From Cellulomonas timonensis (GTDB taxonomy: Bacteria; Actinomycetota; Actinomycetes; Actinomycetales; Cellulomonadaceae): 64,000 nt of DNA. Position 1 is the stretch's first letter, and the number at the start of each line of letters is the position of its first letter. Both the position numbers and the translations under genes were made by a program. A model generated the notes under the pieces. It was not told the origin of the DNA, searched no databases, and was given only the letters and a program-made list of their open reading frames with translations. The stretch covers positions 578,763 to 642,762 of the forward strand of contig NZ_FCOT01000011.1 of assembly GCF_900046455.1 (NCBI RefSeq), read 5' to 3'. Below, piece by piece: positions 16,641 through 24,240 of this stretch.

Positions 16641-16810
16641 CACGGCACCAGCCCGTCGGCGAGGACGCCCGTGAGGACGAGCGTGAGCAGGATCAGCCCG
16701 AGCGCTGTGGCGATCCAGTCCTCGGAGAGCCGCCGTCGGGGGCGGGGGACGGCGCCGGAGCCCGAGGCGGGCTCCGGCGCGGCATCGGGGTCGTGCGAGA
16801 TGTGGGTCAT
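16640..16810 (-). CDS. Small single-pass membrane protein upstream of yeiH (56 aa)
   Basis: Minus-strand frame MTHISHDPDAAPEPASGSG, a basic segment PRPRRRLSEDW, then one hydrophobic helix IATALGLILLTLVLTGVLA and a short tail ending DGLVP. The stop overlaps the yeiH ATG by one base, implying translational coupling. AAGGA lies six bases before the ATG. It is probably an accessory subunit of the exporter (inference); I do not know a named family. It overlaps no other credible gene. Confidence 0.75.
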   Translation of the reverse strand: MTHISHDPDAAPEPASGSGAVPRPRRRLSEDWIATALGLILLTLVLTGVLADGLVP

Positions 16811-16881
16811 GTCGGTCCTTGAGGGTGGGCCGGCTCGGCGGGGGGAGGCGCGCGCGAGCCACGGGTGGATGGATGTGGGGC

Positions 16882-16979
16882 GCCGAGAGGGGGGTCAGCG
16901 GCCTGCCCGCGGCGGTTGCCGGGGGTGTGGCTCGGCGCCGCTCAGCGCCCGGATGGGGCGGTGCGGCGGACCTCTCGGC
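16882..16979 (-). promoter_or_regulatory. Candidate attenuator structure between leader peptide and exporter operon
   Basis: Directly after the leader peptide stop codon the minus strand reads GCCGAGAGG, whose exact complement CCTCTCGGC occurs about 80 bases later (forward 16971-16979 and 16882-16890). Shorter GC-rich hairpins lie between. Such alternative pairings are expected of a translation-controlled attenuator. The fold has not been computed. Confidence 0.4.
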
Positions 16980-17053
16980 TACCGACAGCGACAGGCGGAC
17001 GCGCGGGGCGCAGCGGGCACGAGTGCCCGCGCGCAGGCCGCCAGCGTCGTCAT
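16979..17053 (-). CDS. Candidate cysteine leader peptide (24 aa)
   Basis: Minus-strand ATG at 17053 encodes MTTLAACARALVPAAPR followed by ASACRCR and TAG. The last two Cys codons are TGT, rare in this genome. Short actinobacterial leader peptides ending in Cys/Arg-rich tails precede sulfur-metabolism operons and act as cysteine-responsive attenuators. The peptide lies 170 bases upstream of the small membrane gene and yeiH, on the same strand, and is followed at once by a long-range inverted repeat. AGGA lies about eleven bases before the ATG. The remaining sequence from 16811 to 17186 holds no other gene I can support. Confidence 0.5.
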   Translation of the reverse strand: MTTLAACARALVPAAPRASACRCR

Positions 17054-17186
17054 GTGCGCCATCCTGGACGTGGGCCGTGCCCGGCGCCCATCGACGTCCA
17101 GATCGTGGACATTCGTCCCATCAGACCGTTCTGCGATGCTTGTCCCTCGACTGGTTGCCGGCAGGGAGGGCGGTGAGGATGTCGTG

Positions 17187-17711
17187 ATGCGCATCGAAGC
17201 CATACGGGGAGATCTCACTGCCCAGGACGTCGACGTCGTCGTCAACGCCGCCAACTCGTCGCTGCTCGGCGGGGGAGGTGTGGACGGCGCCCTCCACGCG
17301 GCGGCGGGGCCCGCGCTTCTCACCGAGTGTCGTCGCGTCCGCCGCGACGAGTGGCCGGACGGGCTGCCCGTCGGCGAGGCCGTCGCGACAGGGGCGGGCC
17401 GGCTGCCCGCGCGGTGGGTGGTGCACACCGTGGGGCCCAACGCGCGCGCCGGCGAGCGCGACCCCGCCTTGCTGGCGTCCTGCTTCACCCGGTCGCTCGA
17501 CGTGGCGGCGGGGCTCGGCGCGAGCAGTGTCGCGTTCCCGGCCGTGAGCGCCGGGGTCTACGGGTGGCCCATGGCCCAGGTCGCCGACGTGGCGGTCGCC
17601 GCGGTGCGCGGCTGGCAGCCGCCGGAGCCCGGACAGCGGCCCGCGCTGGTGCGGTTCGTGCTGTTCAGCCCAGACGCGCTCGCGGAGTTCACGCGGGCGC
17701 TCGGCGCCTAG
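17187..17711 (+). CDS. Macrodomain protein (ADP-ribose processing)
   Basis: 174-residue single macrodomain. The ADP-ribose-binding loops are seen in IRGDLTAQDVDVVVNAANSS, LLGGGGVDGALHAAAG and VSAGVYGWP. MacroD-type enzymes remove ADP-ribose from acidic residues or deacetylate O-acetyl-ADP-ribose. ATG 17187 has GAGG eight bases upstream; GTG codons at 17182 and 17184 are less likely. Its last four bases overlap the end of the convergent hydrolase gene. Confidence 0.93.
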   Translation: MRIEAIRGDLTAQDVDVVVNAANSSLLGGGGVDGALHAAAGPALLTECRRVRRDEWPDGLPVGEAVATGAGRLPARWVVHTVGPNARAGERDPALLASCFTRSLDVAAGLGASSVAFPAVSAGVYGWPMAQVADVAVAAVRGWQPPEPGQRPALVRFVLFSPDALAEFTRALGA

Positions 17712-18310
17712 CCGGGCAGCAGCCAGCGGGCCACCGCCTCGGCGACCAGTGCGTCGTCCTTCGGTGCATGGTTGCCCGGCACGAACACCGTGGCCACCGG
17801 GCCGCCGATCGTGGCCAGATGAGCGCTGAGCTCGGCGGGTGTGCCGAAGGGGTCGCGCTCGCCGGAGACGGCCAGCACCGGGACGTGGACGTCGGGCAGG
17901 TGCTCGACGCGCAACCGGTCGGGCTTGCCTGGCGGGTGCAGCGGGTAGGACAGCAGCACCAGCCCGGCGGCGGGCTGCCCCTCGGCGACAGCCATGGACG
18001 CCATGCGACCGCCGAACGACCGGCCGCCCAGCAGCACGCGGTCCGGCGCCACGCCCAGATCGGCGGCGAACCGGTCCGCCTCGGCGCGCGCATGCGCGAT
18101 GGCCACCGGCGCCCGGTCAGGCGCCTTGCGGCCCGCCGCGCGGCCCGGGAAGTCGACGCGGCGCACCGGCAGCGGGGCCAGCGCCTGCTCCAGGGCGATC
18201 AGGGTGCGGTGGTCGCGGTCGGCCCCGGCGCCGGGGAAGAGCAGCAGCCCAGCCGGGTCTCGCGGCGTGGTCGAGGCGGTCGCCGACGTGGAGGGCTGGT
18301 CGCTGGGCAC
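17708..18310 (-). CDS. Small alpha/beta-hydrolase (KANL3/Tex30-like)
   Basis: 200-residue hydrolase: strand GLLLFPGAGADRDH, nucleophile elbow LLGGRSFGGRMASM with Ser in GRSFGG, acid region SGERDPFG and the catalytic His in PGNHAPK. This is the compact dienelactone-hydrolase-like type often called KANL3/Tex30; substrate unknown. GTG 18310. Convergent with the macrodomain gene and overlapping it by four bases. Confidence 0.88.
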   Translation of the reverse strand: MPSDQPSTSATASTTPRDPAGLLLFPGAGADRDHRTLIALEQALAPLPVRRVDFPGRAAGRKAPDRAPVAIAHARAEADRFAADLGVAPDRVLLGGRSFGGRMASMAVAEGQPAAGLVLLSYPLHPPGKPDRLRVEHLPDVHVPVLAVSGERDPFGTPAELSAHLATIGGPVATVFVPGNHAPKDDALVAEAVARWLLPG

Positions 18311-18343
18311 CCCTCACGGTAGGCGCGCGCGGGGCATGGGGTG

Positions 18344-18925
18344 TCAGGAGGTGACCGCGCCCGCCCAGCCGGCGGGGTCGAGCGTCAGGGCGATGAGCTG
18401 CTCGGCGAGACGCTCGTTCTCGGCGTCGCTGATCACGCTGCCCCACAGCGGGGCGACGCTGGCCCCGTCCGCAGCCGCGACCACGAGGCTCATGACGGCG
18501 TGGGGCAGGCCGTCGGCGTCGAGCTCGTCGCGCCACCGGCTGGCGTCCTCGCGCGCGACCTCGGCCACTGCGGGGCTCGTGATGAGCTGGGTGATCAGGG
18601 TGTACGCGTCATGGGCCGCGCGGAACTCCGCCTCGGCCAGGCTCGCGCGCACGTAGGCGCGGGTCAGGCGGCCCGGGCGATCGTCGGCAGGGTCGAGGCA
18701 CCGGTACACGGACTCGCGGAAGTCCTCGAGGAGCGACTGGGCGAGCGCCGTCATGAGGTGGTCCTTGCTCGGGAAGTGGTAGATCACCCCGCCCTTGGAC
18801 AGCCCGGCCTCCTGCGCGACGTCGTCGAGCGTCGCGGCCATGCCGCGGGTGCGGAACACCACGCTCGCGGCGTCGAAGACCACCCTGCGCGTGTCCGACG
18901 CGCTCCGACCGGCTGTGCGCGCCAT
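18344..18925 (-). CDS. TetR-family repressor
   Basis: 193-residue regulator with an N-terminal TetR helix-turn-helix (ATLDDVAQEAGLSKGGVIYH then FPSKDHLMTAL) and a helical ligand-binding domain. ATG 18925 has AGGAGG upstream. It is divergent from an MFS efflux gene whose promoter contains a palindrome, so it very probably represses that pump and responds to a substrate drug or dye (inference from arrangement). Confidence 0.93.
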   Translation of the reverse strand: MARTAGRSASDTRRVVFDAASVVFRTRGMAATLDDVAQEAGLSKGGVIYHFPSKDHLMTALAQSLLEDFRESVYRCLDPADDRPGRLTRAYVRASLAEAEFRAAHDAYTLITQLITSPAVAEVAREDASRWRDELDADGLPHAVMSLVVAAADGASVAPLWGSVISDAENERLAEQLIALTLDPAGWAGAVTS

Positions 18926-19007
18926 ATGCGCCCTCCTTCTCCATCCGGCTCGCTCTTGATGCGCGGGAGCCCGTGGCGCAGATCACCGCCCCACATCCTC
19001 GCCCATG

Positions 19008-19038
19008 TTGGAACTGTACCGGCTGGTCAGTATAGTTC
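19008..19038 (+). promoter_or_regulatory. MFS promoter with overlapping TetR operator
   Basis: Consensus-like promoter TTGGAA (19008-19013), 17-base spacer, TATAGT (19031-19036). A 28-bp inverted repeat at 19011-19038 has arms GAACTGTAC and GTATAGTTC separated by ten bases (8 of 9 pairs match) and covers the spacer and -10 box. A repressor bound here would block RNA polymerase. Confidence 0.8.
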
Positions 19039-19046
19039 TGAGCATC

Positions 19047-20558
19047 ATGCTGAACACCCAGGTTTCGTCGTCTACCCCCGAGTCCGTGGCCCATCCCCGA
19101 CGCTGGGCCGCTCTCGCGGTGCTCGTCATCGCGGTGCTGCTGCTCGCGATCGACGGGACAGTGCTCTACCTCGCCGTCCCGGCGCTCACCCACGACCTCG
19201 CGCCCAGCGCGACGCAGATCCTGTGGATCGGCGACATCTACTCCCTCGCGCTGGCCGGCCTGCTGGTCACGATGGGAACCCTGGCCGACCGGATCGGGCG
19301 CAAGAAGCTCCTGCTCAGCGGCGCCCTCGCGTTCGGGCTGGCCTCCGTCCTGGCCGCCTACGCGCCGAACGCCGAGACGCTCATCGCGGCACGGCTGCTG
19401 CTCGGCGTCGCAGGCGCCACGCTGATGCCGTCGACCCTCTCGATCATCCGGAACCTGTTCCCCGACGCCCGTGAGCGCACCCGCGCCATCGCGATCTGGT
19501 CGGCGGCGTTCGGCGGCGGCGCGGCGATCGGCCCGCTCGTCGGCGGCTTCCTGCTCGAGCACTACTGGTGGGGCTCGGTGTTCCTCGTGAACGTGCCGGT
19601 CATGCTGGCGCTGCTGGTCTTCGGCGCCATCGTGCTGCCCGAGTCGAAGGACCCCTCGCCCGGGCCGTTCGACCTCGCCTCCGCCGCGCTGTCGCTGGTC
19701 GCCGTCGCCAGCTTCGTCTACGCGATCAAGCACCTGGCCAGCGCCGGACTCGACACGGTGACAGCGGTCTCCGCCCTGATCGTCGTGTCAGCGGGAGTGG
19801 TCTTCACTCGACGCCAGCGCCGCCTGGCGACCCCGCTGCTCGACCTGACGCTGTTCAAGCGGCCCGCCTTCACCGGCGCCGTCGCGGCCAACTTCGTCTC
19901 GATCTTCGCCCTCACCGGCCTGCTGTTCTTCTTCTCCCAGTACCTCCAGCTGGCCCGCGGGTTCAGTCCGCTACAGGCCGGCCTGGCCGAGCTGCCCACG
20001 ACCATCGCCTCCATCGGTGCCATCGCCCTGGTCGGCTGGTCCCTGGCCCGGTTCGGCCGCGGACACGCCGTCGGGGCCGCGCTCGCGCTGACGGCGCTCG
20101 GGCTGGCGCTCGTGGCCGTCGCCGAGGGCTCTGAGAACTACCTGTGGCTCGCGCTCGCGCTGGTCCCCGTCGGCCTGGGCGTGGGGATCGCGGGGACGCT
20201 GACCGCCGACGCGGTGGTCTCCTCCGTCGAGCCCCGCAAGGCCGGCGCGGCCTCGGCGATCTCCGAGACCGCCTACGAGCTGGGCGTCGTCTTCGGCATC
20301 ACCGTGCTCGGCTCGCTCATGTCGGTGCTCTACCGGTCCGGCCTCGACCTGCCCGCCACCCTCGACGCCGCCCAGCGCGCCAGCGTGCAGGACTCGCTGG
20401 CCTCCGCGCTCTCCGTGCTCGAGCCGGGCTCCGAGCTCGTCCACCACGCGCAGGAGTCCTTCGTGGGCGCGATGCAGGCCACCTCGCTCGTCGCCGCGGC
20501 CATCACGCTCGTCGCAGCCGTGCTGGCATGGCGGGTGATCCCGTCCCACCGCGAGTGA
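19047..20558 (+). CDS. MFS multidrug efflux transporter (DHA2, 14 helices)
   Basis: 503-residue proton-driven exporter. Signature motifs: LLLAIDGTVLYLAVPAL in helix 1 (motif D1-like Asp), GTLADRIGRKKLLL (motif A) and RLLLGVAGATLMPSTLSIIR (motif B), with WSAAFGGGAAIGPLVGGFLL (motif C, antiporter). It resembles QacA/Pur8-type pumps. ATG 19047 is chosen because the in-frame ATG at 19005 lies within the promoter and operator. Divergent from its likely TetR repressor. Confidence 0.93.
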   Translation: MLNTQVSSSTPESVAHPRRWAALAVLVIAVLLLAIDGTVLYLAVPALTHDLAPSATQILWIGDIYSLALAGLLVTMGTLADRIGRKKLLLSGALAFGLASVLAAYAPNAETLIAARLLLGVAGATLMPSTLSIIRNLFPDARERTRAIAIWSAAFGGGAAIGPLVGGFLLEHYWWGSVFLVNVPVMLALLVFGAIVLPESKDPSPGPFDLASAALSLVAVASFVYAIKHLASAGLDTVTAVSALIVVSAGVVFTRRQRRLATPLLDLTLFKRPAFTGAVAANFVSIFALTGLLFFFSQYLQLARGFSPLQAGLAELPTTIASIGAIALVGWSLARFGRGHAVGAALALTALGLALVAVAEGSENYLWLALALVPVGLGVGIAGTLTADAVVSSVEPRKAGAASAISETAYELGVVFGITVLGSLMSVLYRSGLDLPATLDAAQRASVQDSLASALSVLEPGSELVHHAQESFVGAMQATSLVAAAITLVAAVLAWRVIPSHRE

Positions 20559-20615
20559 CGGGCCGCGCGGCGTCGTGCCCTTGTGCCCGGCGCCGCGGGC
20601 CGGTTGGGTGGGCGG

Positions 20616-21179
20616 ATGGGAAGAGTCATCTACTCCGTGGCCTCGTCGCTGGACGGCTACAACACCGACCCGCAGGGCGGCTTCACCTGGGCGATGCCCA
20701 GCGAGCAGGTCATCGCCGCCCTGACGGAGGACACGGCGAGCGTCAGCACGTACCTCCTGGGGCGGCGCATGTACGAGACCATGGCGGGATGGGAGACCGA
20801 CCCCTCGTGGGCTGAGGGGTCGCCCGAGTCGGCGCACTTCGCGGAGGTGTGGAAGCGCGCCGACAAGGTGGTCTTCTCCACGACGCTCGACCAGGTGTGG
20901 ACCGAGCGCACCCGACTCGAGCGTGCGCTCACCGTCGAGGCGGTTGAGCGCGCGGCATCCGAGTCGTCGGGCGACCTGTCGGTCGAGGGGCCCACCCTCG
21001 CCGCGAGCGCGCTCCGGCTGGGACTCGTCGACGTGGTGGAGCTCCTGCTGTGCCCCGTCGTGGTCGGCGGCGGCGGAAAGGTCTTCCCCGACGGGCTCTC
21101 GCTCGACCTCCGGCTCGTCCGCGAGCGGCGCTTCGACAACGGGATGGTCCAGGTCACGTACGAGCGCGACCGCCCCTGA
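20616..21179 (+). CDS. RibD C-terminal/dihydrofolate reductase-fold protein
   Basis: 187-residue protein with DHFR-like fold: VIYSVASSLDGYNTDPQGGF, then LLGRRMYETMAGWE, VVFSTTLDQVW, and the C-terminal VELLLCPVVVGGGGKVFPDG. Members of this group are annotated as dihydrofolate reductase family but most have unknown reductase substrates. ATG 20616; the open frame extends to 20583 without better start evidence. Confidence 0.88.
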   Translation: MGRVIYSVASSLDGYNTDPQGGFTWAMPSEQVIAALTEDTASVSTYLLGRRMYETMAGWETDPSWAEGSPESAHFAEVWKRADKVVFSTTLDQVWTERTRLERALTVEAVERAASESSGDLSVEGPTLAASALRLGLVDVVELLLCPVVVGGGGKVFPDGLSLDLRLVRERRFDNGMVQVTYERDRP

Positions 21180-21218
21180 CGCCGGCCCACGGGCCGGTCA
21201 TGGGGGACGATGGCTCCC

Positions 21219-21686
21219 ATGAGCACACTCGAGAGGCTGACGTCCGACCTGACCACCTCCATGAAGGCCCGTGACACGTTCCGCACCGGGACGCTCCGCC
21301 AGGCGATCGGCGCCGTCCGCGCCGCGGAGAAGGCCGGCCCCATGGCCGTCGTGCTGACCGAGGAGCAGGTGCAGGAGGTCCTGGTCCGCGAGGTCAAGAA
21401 GCGCCGCGAGAGCGCGGAGATCTACACCAACGCAGGCGCCGCCGAGCGTGCCGAGACGGAGACCGCCGAGGCCGACCTCATCGAGGCCTACCTGCCGGCC
21501 GCCGTCAGCGAGGAGCAGCTCGACGCGATCGTCGCCGACGCCGTCGCGTCCACCGGCGCCACCGGCATGAAGGACATGGGCGCCGTGATGAAGGCCGCCA
21601 CCGCCGCCGCGGCCCCCCTCGGGCGGGTGGACGGCAAGGCGCTGTCGCAGCGCGTGCGCGCGGCGCTGGCGGGCGCCGCGGGCTGA
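21219..21686 (+). CDS. GatB/YqeY domain protein
   Basis: 155-residue helical protein matching the YqeY family: TLERLTSDLTTSMKARD at the start, AIGAVRAAEKAG, VLVREVKKRRESAEIY, LIEAYLPAAVSEEQL, and a C-terminal MGAVMKAATAAAAPLGRVDG. The domain is the tRNA-binding tail domain of GatB; stand-alone members may act in tRNA metabolism, but this is not settled. ATG 21219 matches the family start; ATG 21210 is an alternative. Confidence 0.9.
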   Translation: MSTLERLTSDLTTSMKARDTFRTGTLRQAIGAVRAAEKAGPMAVVLTEEQVQEVLVREVKKRRESAEIYTNAGAAERAETETAEADLIEAYLPAAVSEEQLDAIVADAVASTGATGMKDMGAVMKAATAAAAPLGRVDGKALSQRVRAALAGAAG

Positions 21687-21731
21687 GCTCGGCGCCCGAG
21701 CCGTTCTCGCTTCGCACGTCGGGGCGCCGGG

Positions 21732-21737
21732 TAGTGT
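21732..21737 (+). promoter_or_regulatory. -10 element of the lacI-type gene, leaderless type
   Basis: TAGTGT followed by CGGCGC and ATG 21744. Confidence 0.5.
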
Positions 21738-21743
21738 CGGCGC

Positions 21744-22793
21744 ATGACTCCGAGGGGGCGCGGCGTGGGCGCCGTGACGCTCAAGGACGTGGCAGCCGCC
21801 TCCGGGGTGTCCGTCGCGACGGCCTCGCAGGCGCTGGCTGGCCGAGGGCGGATGACGGATGCCACCCGCGAGCGCGTGCGCCGCGCCGCGGACGATCTCG
21901 GCTACCTGGCGAACGCGTTGGCGCGCGGGCTGCGCACCGGGCGGACCCAGGCCCTGGGGGTGCACCACGAGCGCGCCGCGGCCAACCTGGCGACCTCGTA
22001 CTTCCGCGACTTCCTCGCGGGCGCGATCGAGGCCGCGCACCGGCATGACCACGACCTGGTCGTGCTGTCCTCGGACACCCATCGTCCCCGCACCACGGCG
22101 CCGCATGTCGACGGGGTGATCGTGGTGGACCCGATCGCCGACGACCGCCGGGCCCGGGAGCTGATGGAGCTGCCTGTCCCGGTCGTGGCGGGTGAGCATG
22201 TGCCGTCGTCGATGCCGCCGTGCGCCGTGGTGGCCGCCGACCACGCGACGGCGGTGCGCGCTGTGCTGGACGCGGCCGCCGCGCGCGGGGTCCGGCGGCC
22301 GTTGCTGGCGGCGCCTGACGCGAACAGCGGGTGGGGCGAGGTGCTGCGGGAGGTCGTGGGCGCGTGGTGCGCGGAGCGGGGCGTGGAGCCGGTGCTCGTG
22401 GCGACCCGGTTCGGCGAGCAGTCGATCGAGCGTCATCGCGAGCTGCTGACGCCGGTGCTGGCCGCGCGCCCCGAGGTCGACATGGTCCTGGGCGCGTCGC
22501 CCTTCGCCGTGCAGGGCGCGATGTCGGTGCTGCGGGGCCTGGGTCGGGCGCCGGGCCGGGACGTGCTGGTGGCCGCCTGCGCCGACGAGCCGGGCCTGCT
22601 GCTGGAGGACCCGCCGGTGACCGCTGTCGAGCTGCCGGCGCATGCGCTGGGCGTGGCATGCGTGGAGCGCCTGGTGGCGATCCTCGACGACGAGCGTGGG
22701 CCGAGCGCGGCTCTCGGGACGGTGCAGACCGTCCCCGCGCCGGTGCACCTGCGGGCGTCGACCGCCGGGTCTCCGGCGACGGCTTCCACCTGA
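21744..22793 (+). CDS. LacI-family regulator next to the ureohydrolase island
   Basis: 349-residue repressor or activator. The LacI helix-turn-helix is TLKDVAAASGVSVATASQAL, followed by the hinge region AADDLGYLANALARGLRTGR. The ligand domain is of periplasmic-binding-protein type, with HVDGVIVVDPIADD and a C-terminal ACADEPGLLLEDPPVTAV. It lies 136 bases upstream of, and in the same direction as, the first ureohydrolase, so it is the natural candidate for a local regulator responding to an imported substrate (inference). It has its own leaderless-type promoter. Confidence 0.9.
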   Translation: MTPRGRGVGAVTLKDVAAASGVSVATASQALAGRGRMTDATRERVRRAADDLGYLANALARGLRTGRTQALGVHHERAAANLATSYFRDFLAGAIEAAHRHDHDLVVLSSDTHRPRTTAPHVDGVIVVDPIADDRRARELMELPVPVVAGEHVPSSMPPCAVVAADHATAVRAVLDAAAARGVRRPLLAAPDANSGWGEVLREVVGAWCAERGVEPVLVATRFGEQSIERHRELLTPVLAARPEVDMVLGASPFAVQGAMSVLRGLGRAPGRDVLVAACADEPGLLLEDPPVTAVELPAHALGVACVERLVAILDDERGPSAALGTVQTVPAPVHLRASTAGSPATAST

Positions 22794-22799
22794 CTTATC

Positions 22800-22882
22800 G
22801 TTTCACCACTGTTTCCGGCGCAGTGCGGGAATGTGACCGCGTCTCGCCTGTCGGTCGCGTGGGTAAAACCCGCGTTTCGCCT
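22800..22882 (+). promoter_or_regulatory. Regulatory array upstream of the ureohydrolase operon (candidate GlnR/LacI sites)
   Basis: Five-base blocks repeat every 11 bases: GTTTC at 22800, GTTTC at 22811, AGTGC at 22822, GTGAC at 22833. On the other strand these read GTCAC-n6-GCACT-n6-GAAAC-n6-GAAAC, which partly fits the gTnAc-n6-GaAAc spacing of GlnR boxes. A second pair of near-identical 13-mers, CCGCGTCTCGCCT (22837) and CCGCGTTTCGCCT (22870), is 33 bases apart, three helical turns. A short palindrome GGGT-AAA-ACCC lies at 22861-22871. Binding protein not proven. Confidence 0.4.
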
Positions 22883-22893
22883 GATCGCGACAC

Positions 22894-22923
22894 TGGAAAA
22901 ACGATTAGGCAGCGCCGTACGTT
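22894..22923 (+). promoter_or_regulatory. Promoter of the ureohydrolase operon, leaderless type
   Basis: TGGAAA (22894-22899), 18-base spacer, TACGTT (22918-22923), then CCTGCC and ATG 22930. No Shine-Dalgarno sequence is present before the start. Confidence 0.45.
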
Positions 22924-22929
22924 CCTGCC

Positions 22930-24240
22930 ATGAGCACCGAGCACGCCGAGACCACGGACCCGTCCGCCGGGCACGCCGCGCACGACGGCCACGACGCCTC
23001 TGACGGCGGCGCGCACGACGGCCACGACGCCCCGGACGGCCAGGGGCACGGGCACTCCCACGACCACGACCTGTGGCCCGACGGGTTCTGGGAGCAGCCG
23101 CGCCGCCTGGGCGAGGGGCTCGAGGGGCACGGCGCCGTCGACGACCACAACGAGGGCCGCGCGCCGGGCCTCTTCCACGTGAACCGGAAGCACGGCGGCA
23201 GCCACTCCGGCATCCGGACCTTCGCGAAGCTGCCGATGGCCCTGACCCCGGAGGACCTGGTCGCGGCGAAGGTCGACGTCGCCGTCCTGGGCGTGCCGTG
23301 GGACTCCACGGCGGGCGGCCGATCCGGCACCAACCACGGCCCGCTCGCGCTGCGCACCATCCCGCACTTCGGCAGCTACGGCTTCCCCAGCCAGCACCTC
23401 GACGTCCGGGTCAACCCGTTCGAGGTCCTCACCATGTGCGACTACGGGGACGCGCCCATCCACGTGGGCAACACCCCCGCCACGTTCGAGTCGATCCGCA
23501 AGTTCGTCGGCACCGTGGTGACCGCGGGCGCGATCCCGATGATCATGGGCGGCGACCACGCGATCACCTGGCCGGCGGCCACCGCCGTCGCCGACCACTA
23601 CGGCCACGGCAAGGTCGGCATCGTCCACTTCGACGCGCATGCGGACGTCGGCGAGGACATGAACGGCGCGCTGGCCTCGCATGGGACGCCCATGCGCAAG
23701 CTCATCGAGTCGGGCGCCGTGCCCGGGCGCAACTTCGTCCAGGTGGGCCTGCGGGGCTACTGGCCGGACCGCGAGACGCTCGACTGGATGGACGAGCGCG
23801 AGATGCGCACCCACTTCATGGCGGAGATCGACCGCGACGGCTTCGACAAGGTGCTGGAGCGCGCGGTGGACGAGGCGCTCGACCAGGCCGACCACCTGTA
23901 CATCTCGTTGGACATCGACGTGTGCGACCCGGCGTTCGCGCCCGGCACCGGGACGCCCGTGGCCGGTGGCATCACCTCGATCGACATCCTGCGGGCGGTG
24001 CGCCGGCTCTCCGCCGAGGTCGGCATCGTCGCCATGGACGTGGTCGAGGTCGCCCCGCCGTATGACAACAACGGCGAGATCACCGTGCTGTTGGCCAACC
24101 GGGCGATCGGCGAGGCGATGACCGGCACGGCGATGCGCCGCATGGGCCTGACCGGCCCCGACTACCTGCACCCGCATGCGCTCAACCTCGACGCCGACGG
24201 CGCCCGCCGCACCCAGGTCTTCCGCGCCCCGGAGGAATGA
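22930..24240 (+). CDS. Ureohydrolase A (agmatinase/guanidine hydrolase-like), His-rich N-terminus
   Basis: 436-residue arginase-superfamily enzyme expected to release urea from a guanidino compound. All metal ligands are present: GGDHAITWP, HFDAHADVG and SLDIDVCDP, followed by PGTGTPVAGG. An 80-residue extension is rich in His and Asp (about residues 20-50, including GHGHSHDHD), then WPDGFWEQPRRLGEGLEGHG. The loop usually reading RFGP in agmatinases is TNHGP here. Ni-dependent guanidine hydrolases and metformin hydrolases belong to the same superfamily, so agmatine should not be assumed as substrate. First gene of the island, with its own promoter; overlaps the next gene by ATGA. Confidence 0.9.
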   Translation: MSTEHAETTDPSAGHAAHDGHDASDGGAHDGHDAPDGQGHGHSHDHDLWPDGFWEQPRRLGEGLEGHGAVDDHNEGRAPGLFHVNRKHGGSHSGIRTFAKLPMALTPEDLVAAKVDVAVLGVPWDSTAGGRSGTNHGPLALRTIPHFGSYGFPSQHLDVRVNPFEVLTMCDYGDAPIHVGNTPATFESIRKFVGTVVTAGAIPMIMGGDHAITWPAATAVADHYGHGKVGIVHFDAHADVGEDMNGALASHGTPMRKLIESGAVPGRNFVQVGLRGYWPDRETLDWMDEREMRTHFMAEIDRDGFDKVLERAVDEALDQADHLYISLDIDVCDPAFAPGTGTPVAGGITSIDILRAVRRLSAEVGIVAMDVVEVAPPYDNNGEITVLLANRAIGEAMTGTAMRRMGLTGPDYLHPHALNLDADGARRTQVFRAPEE

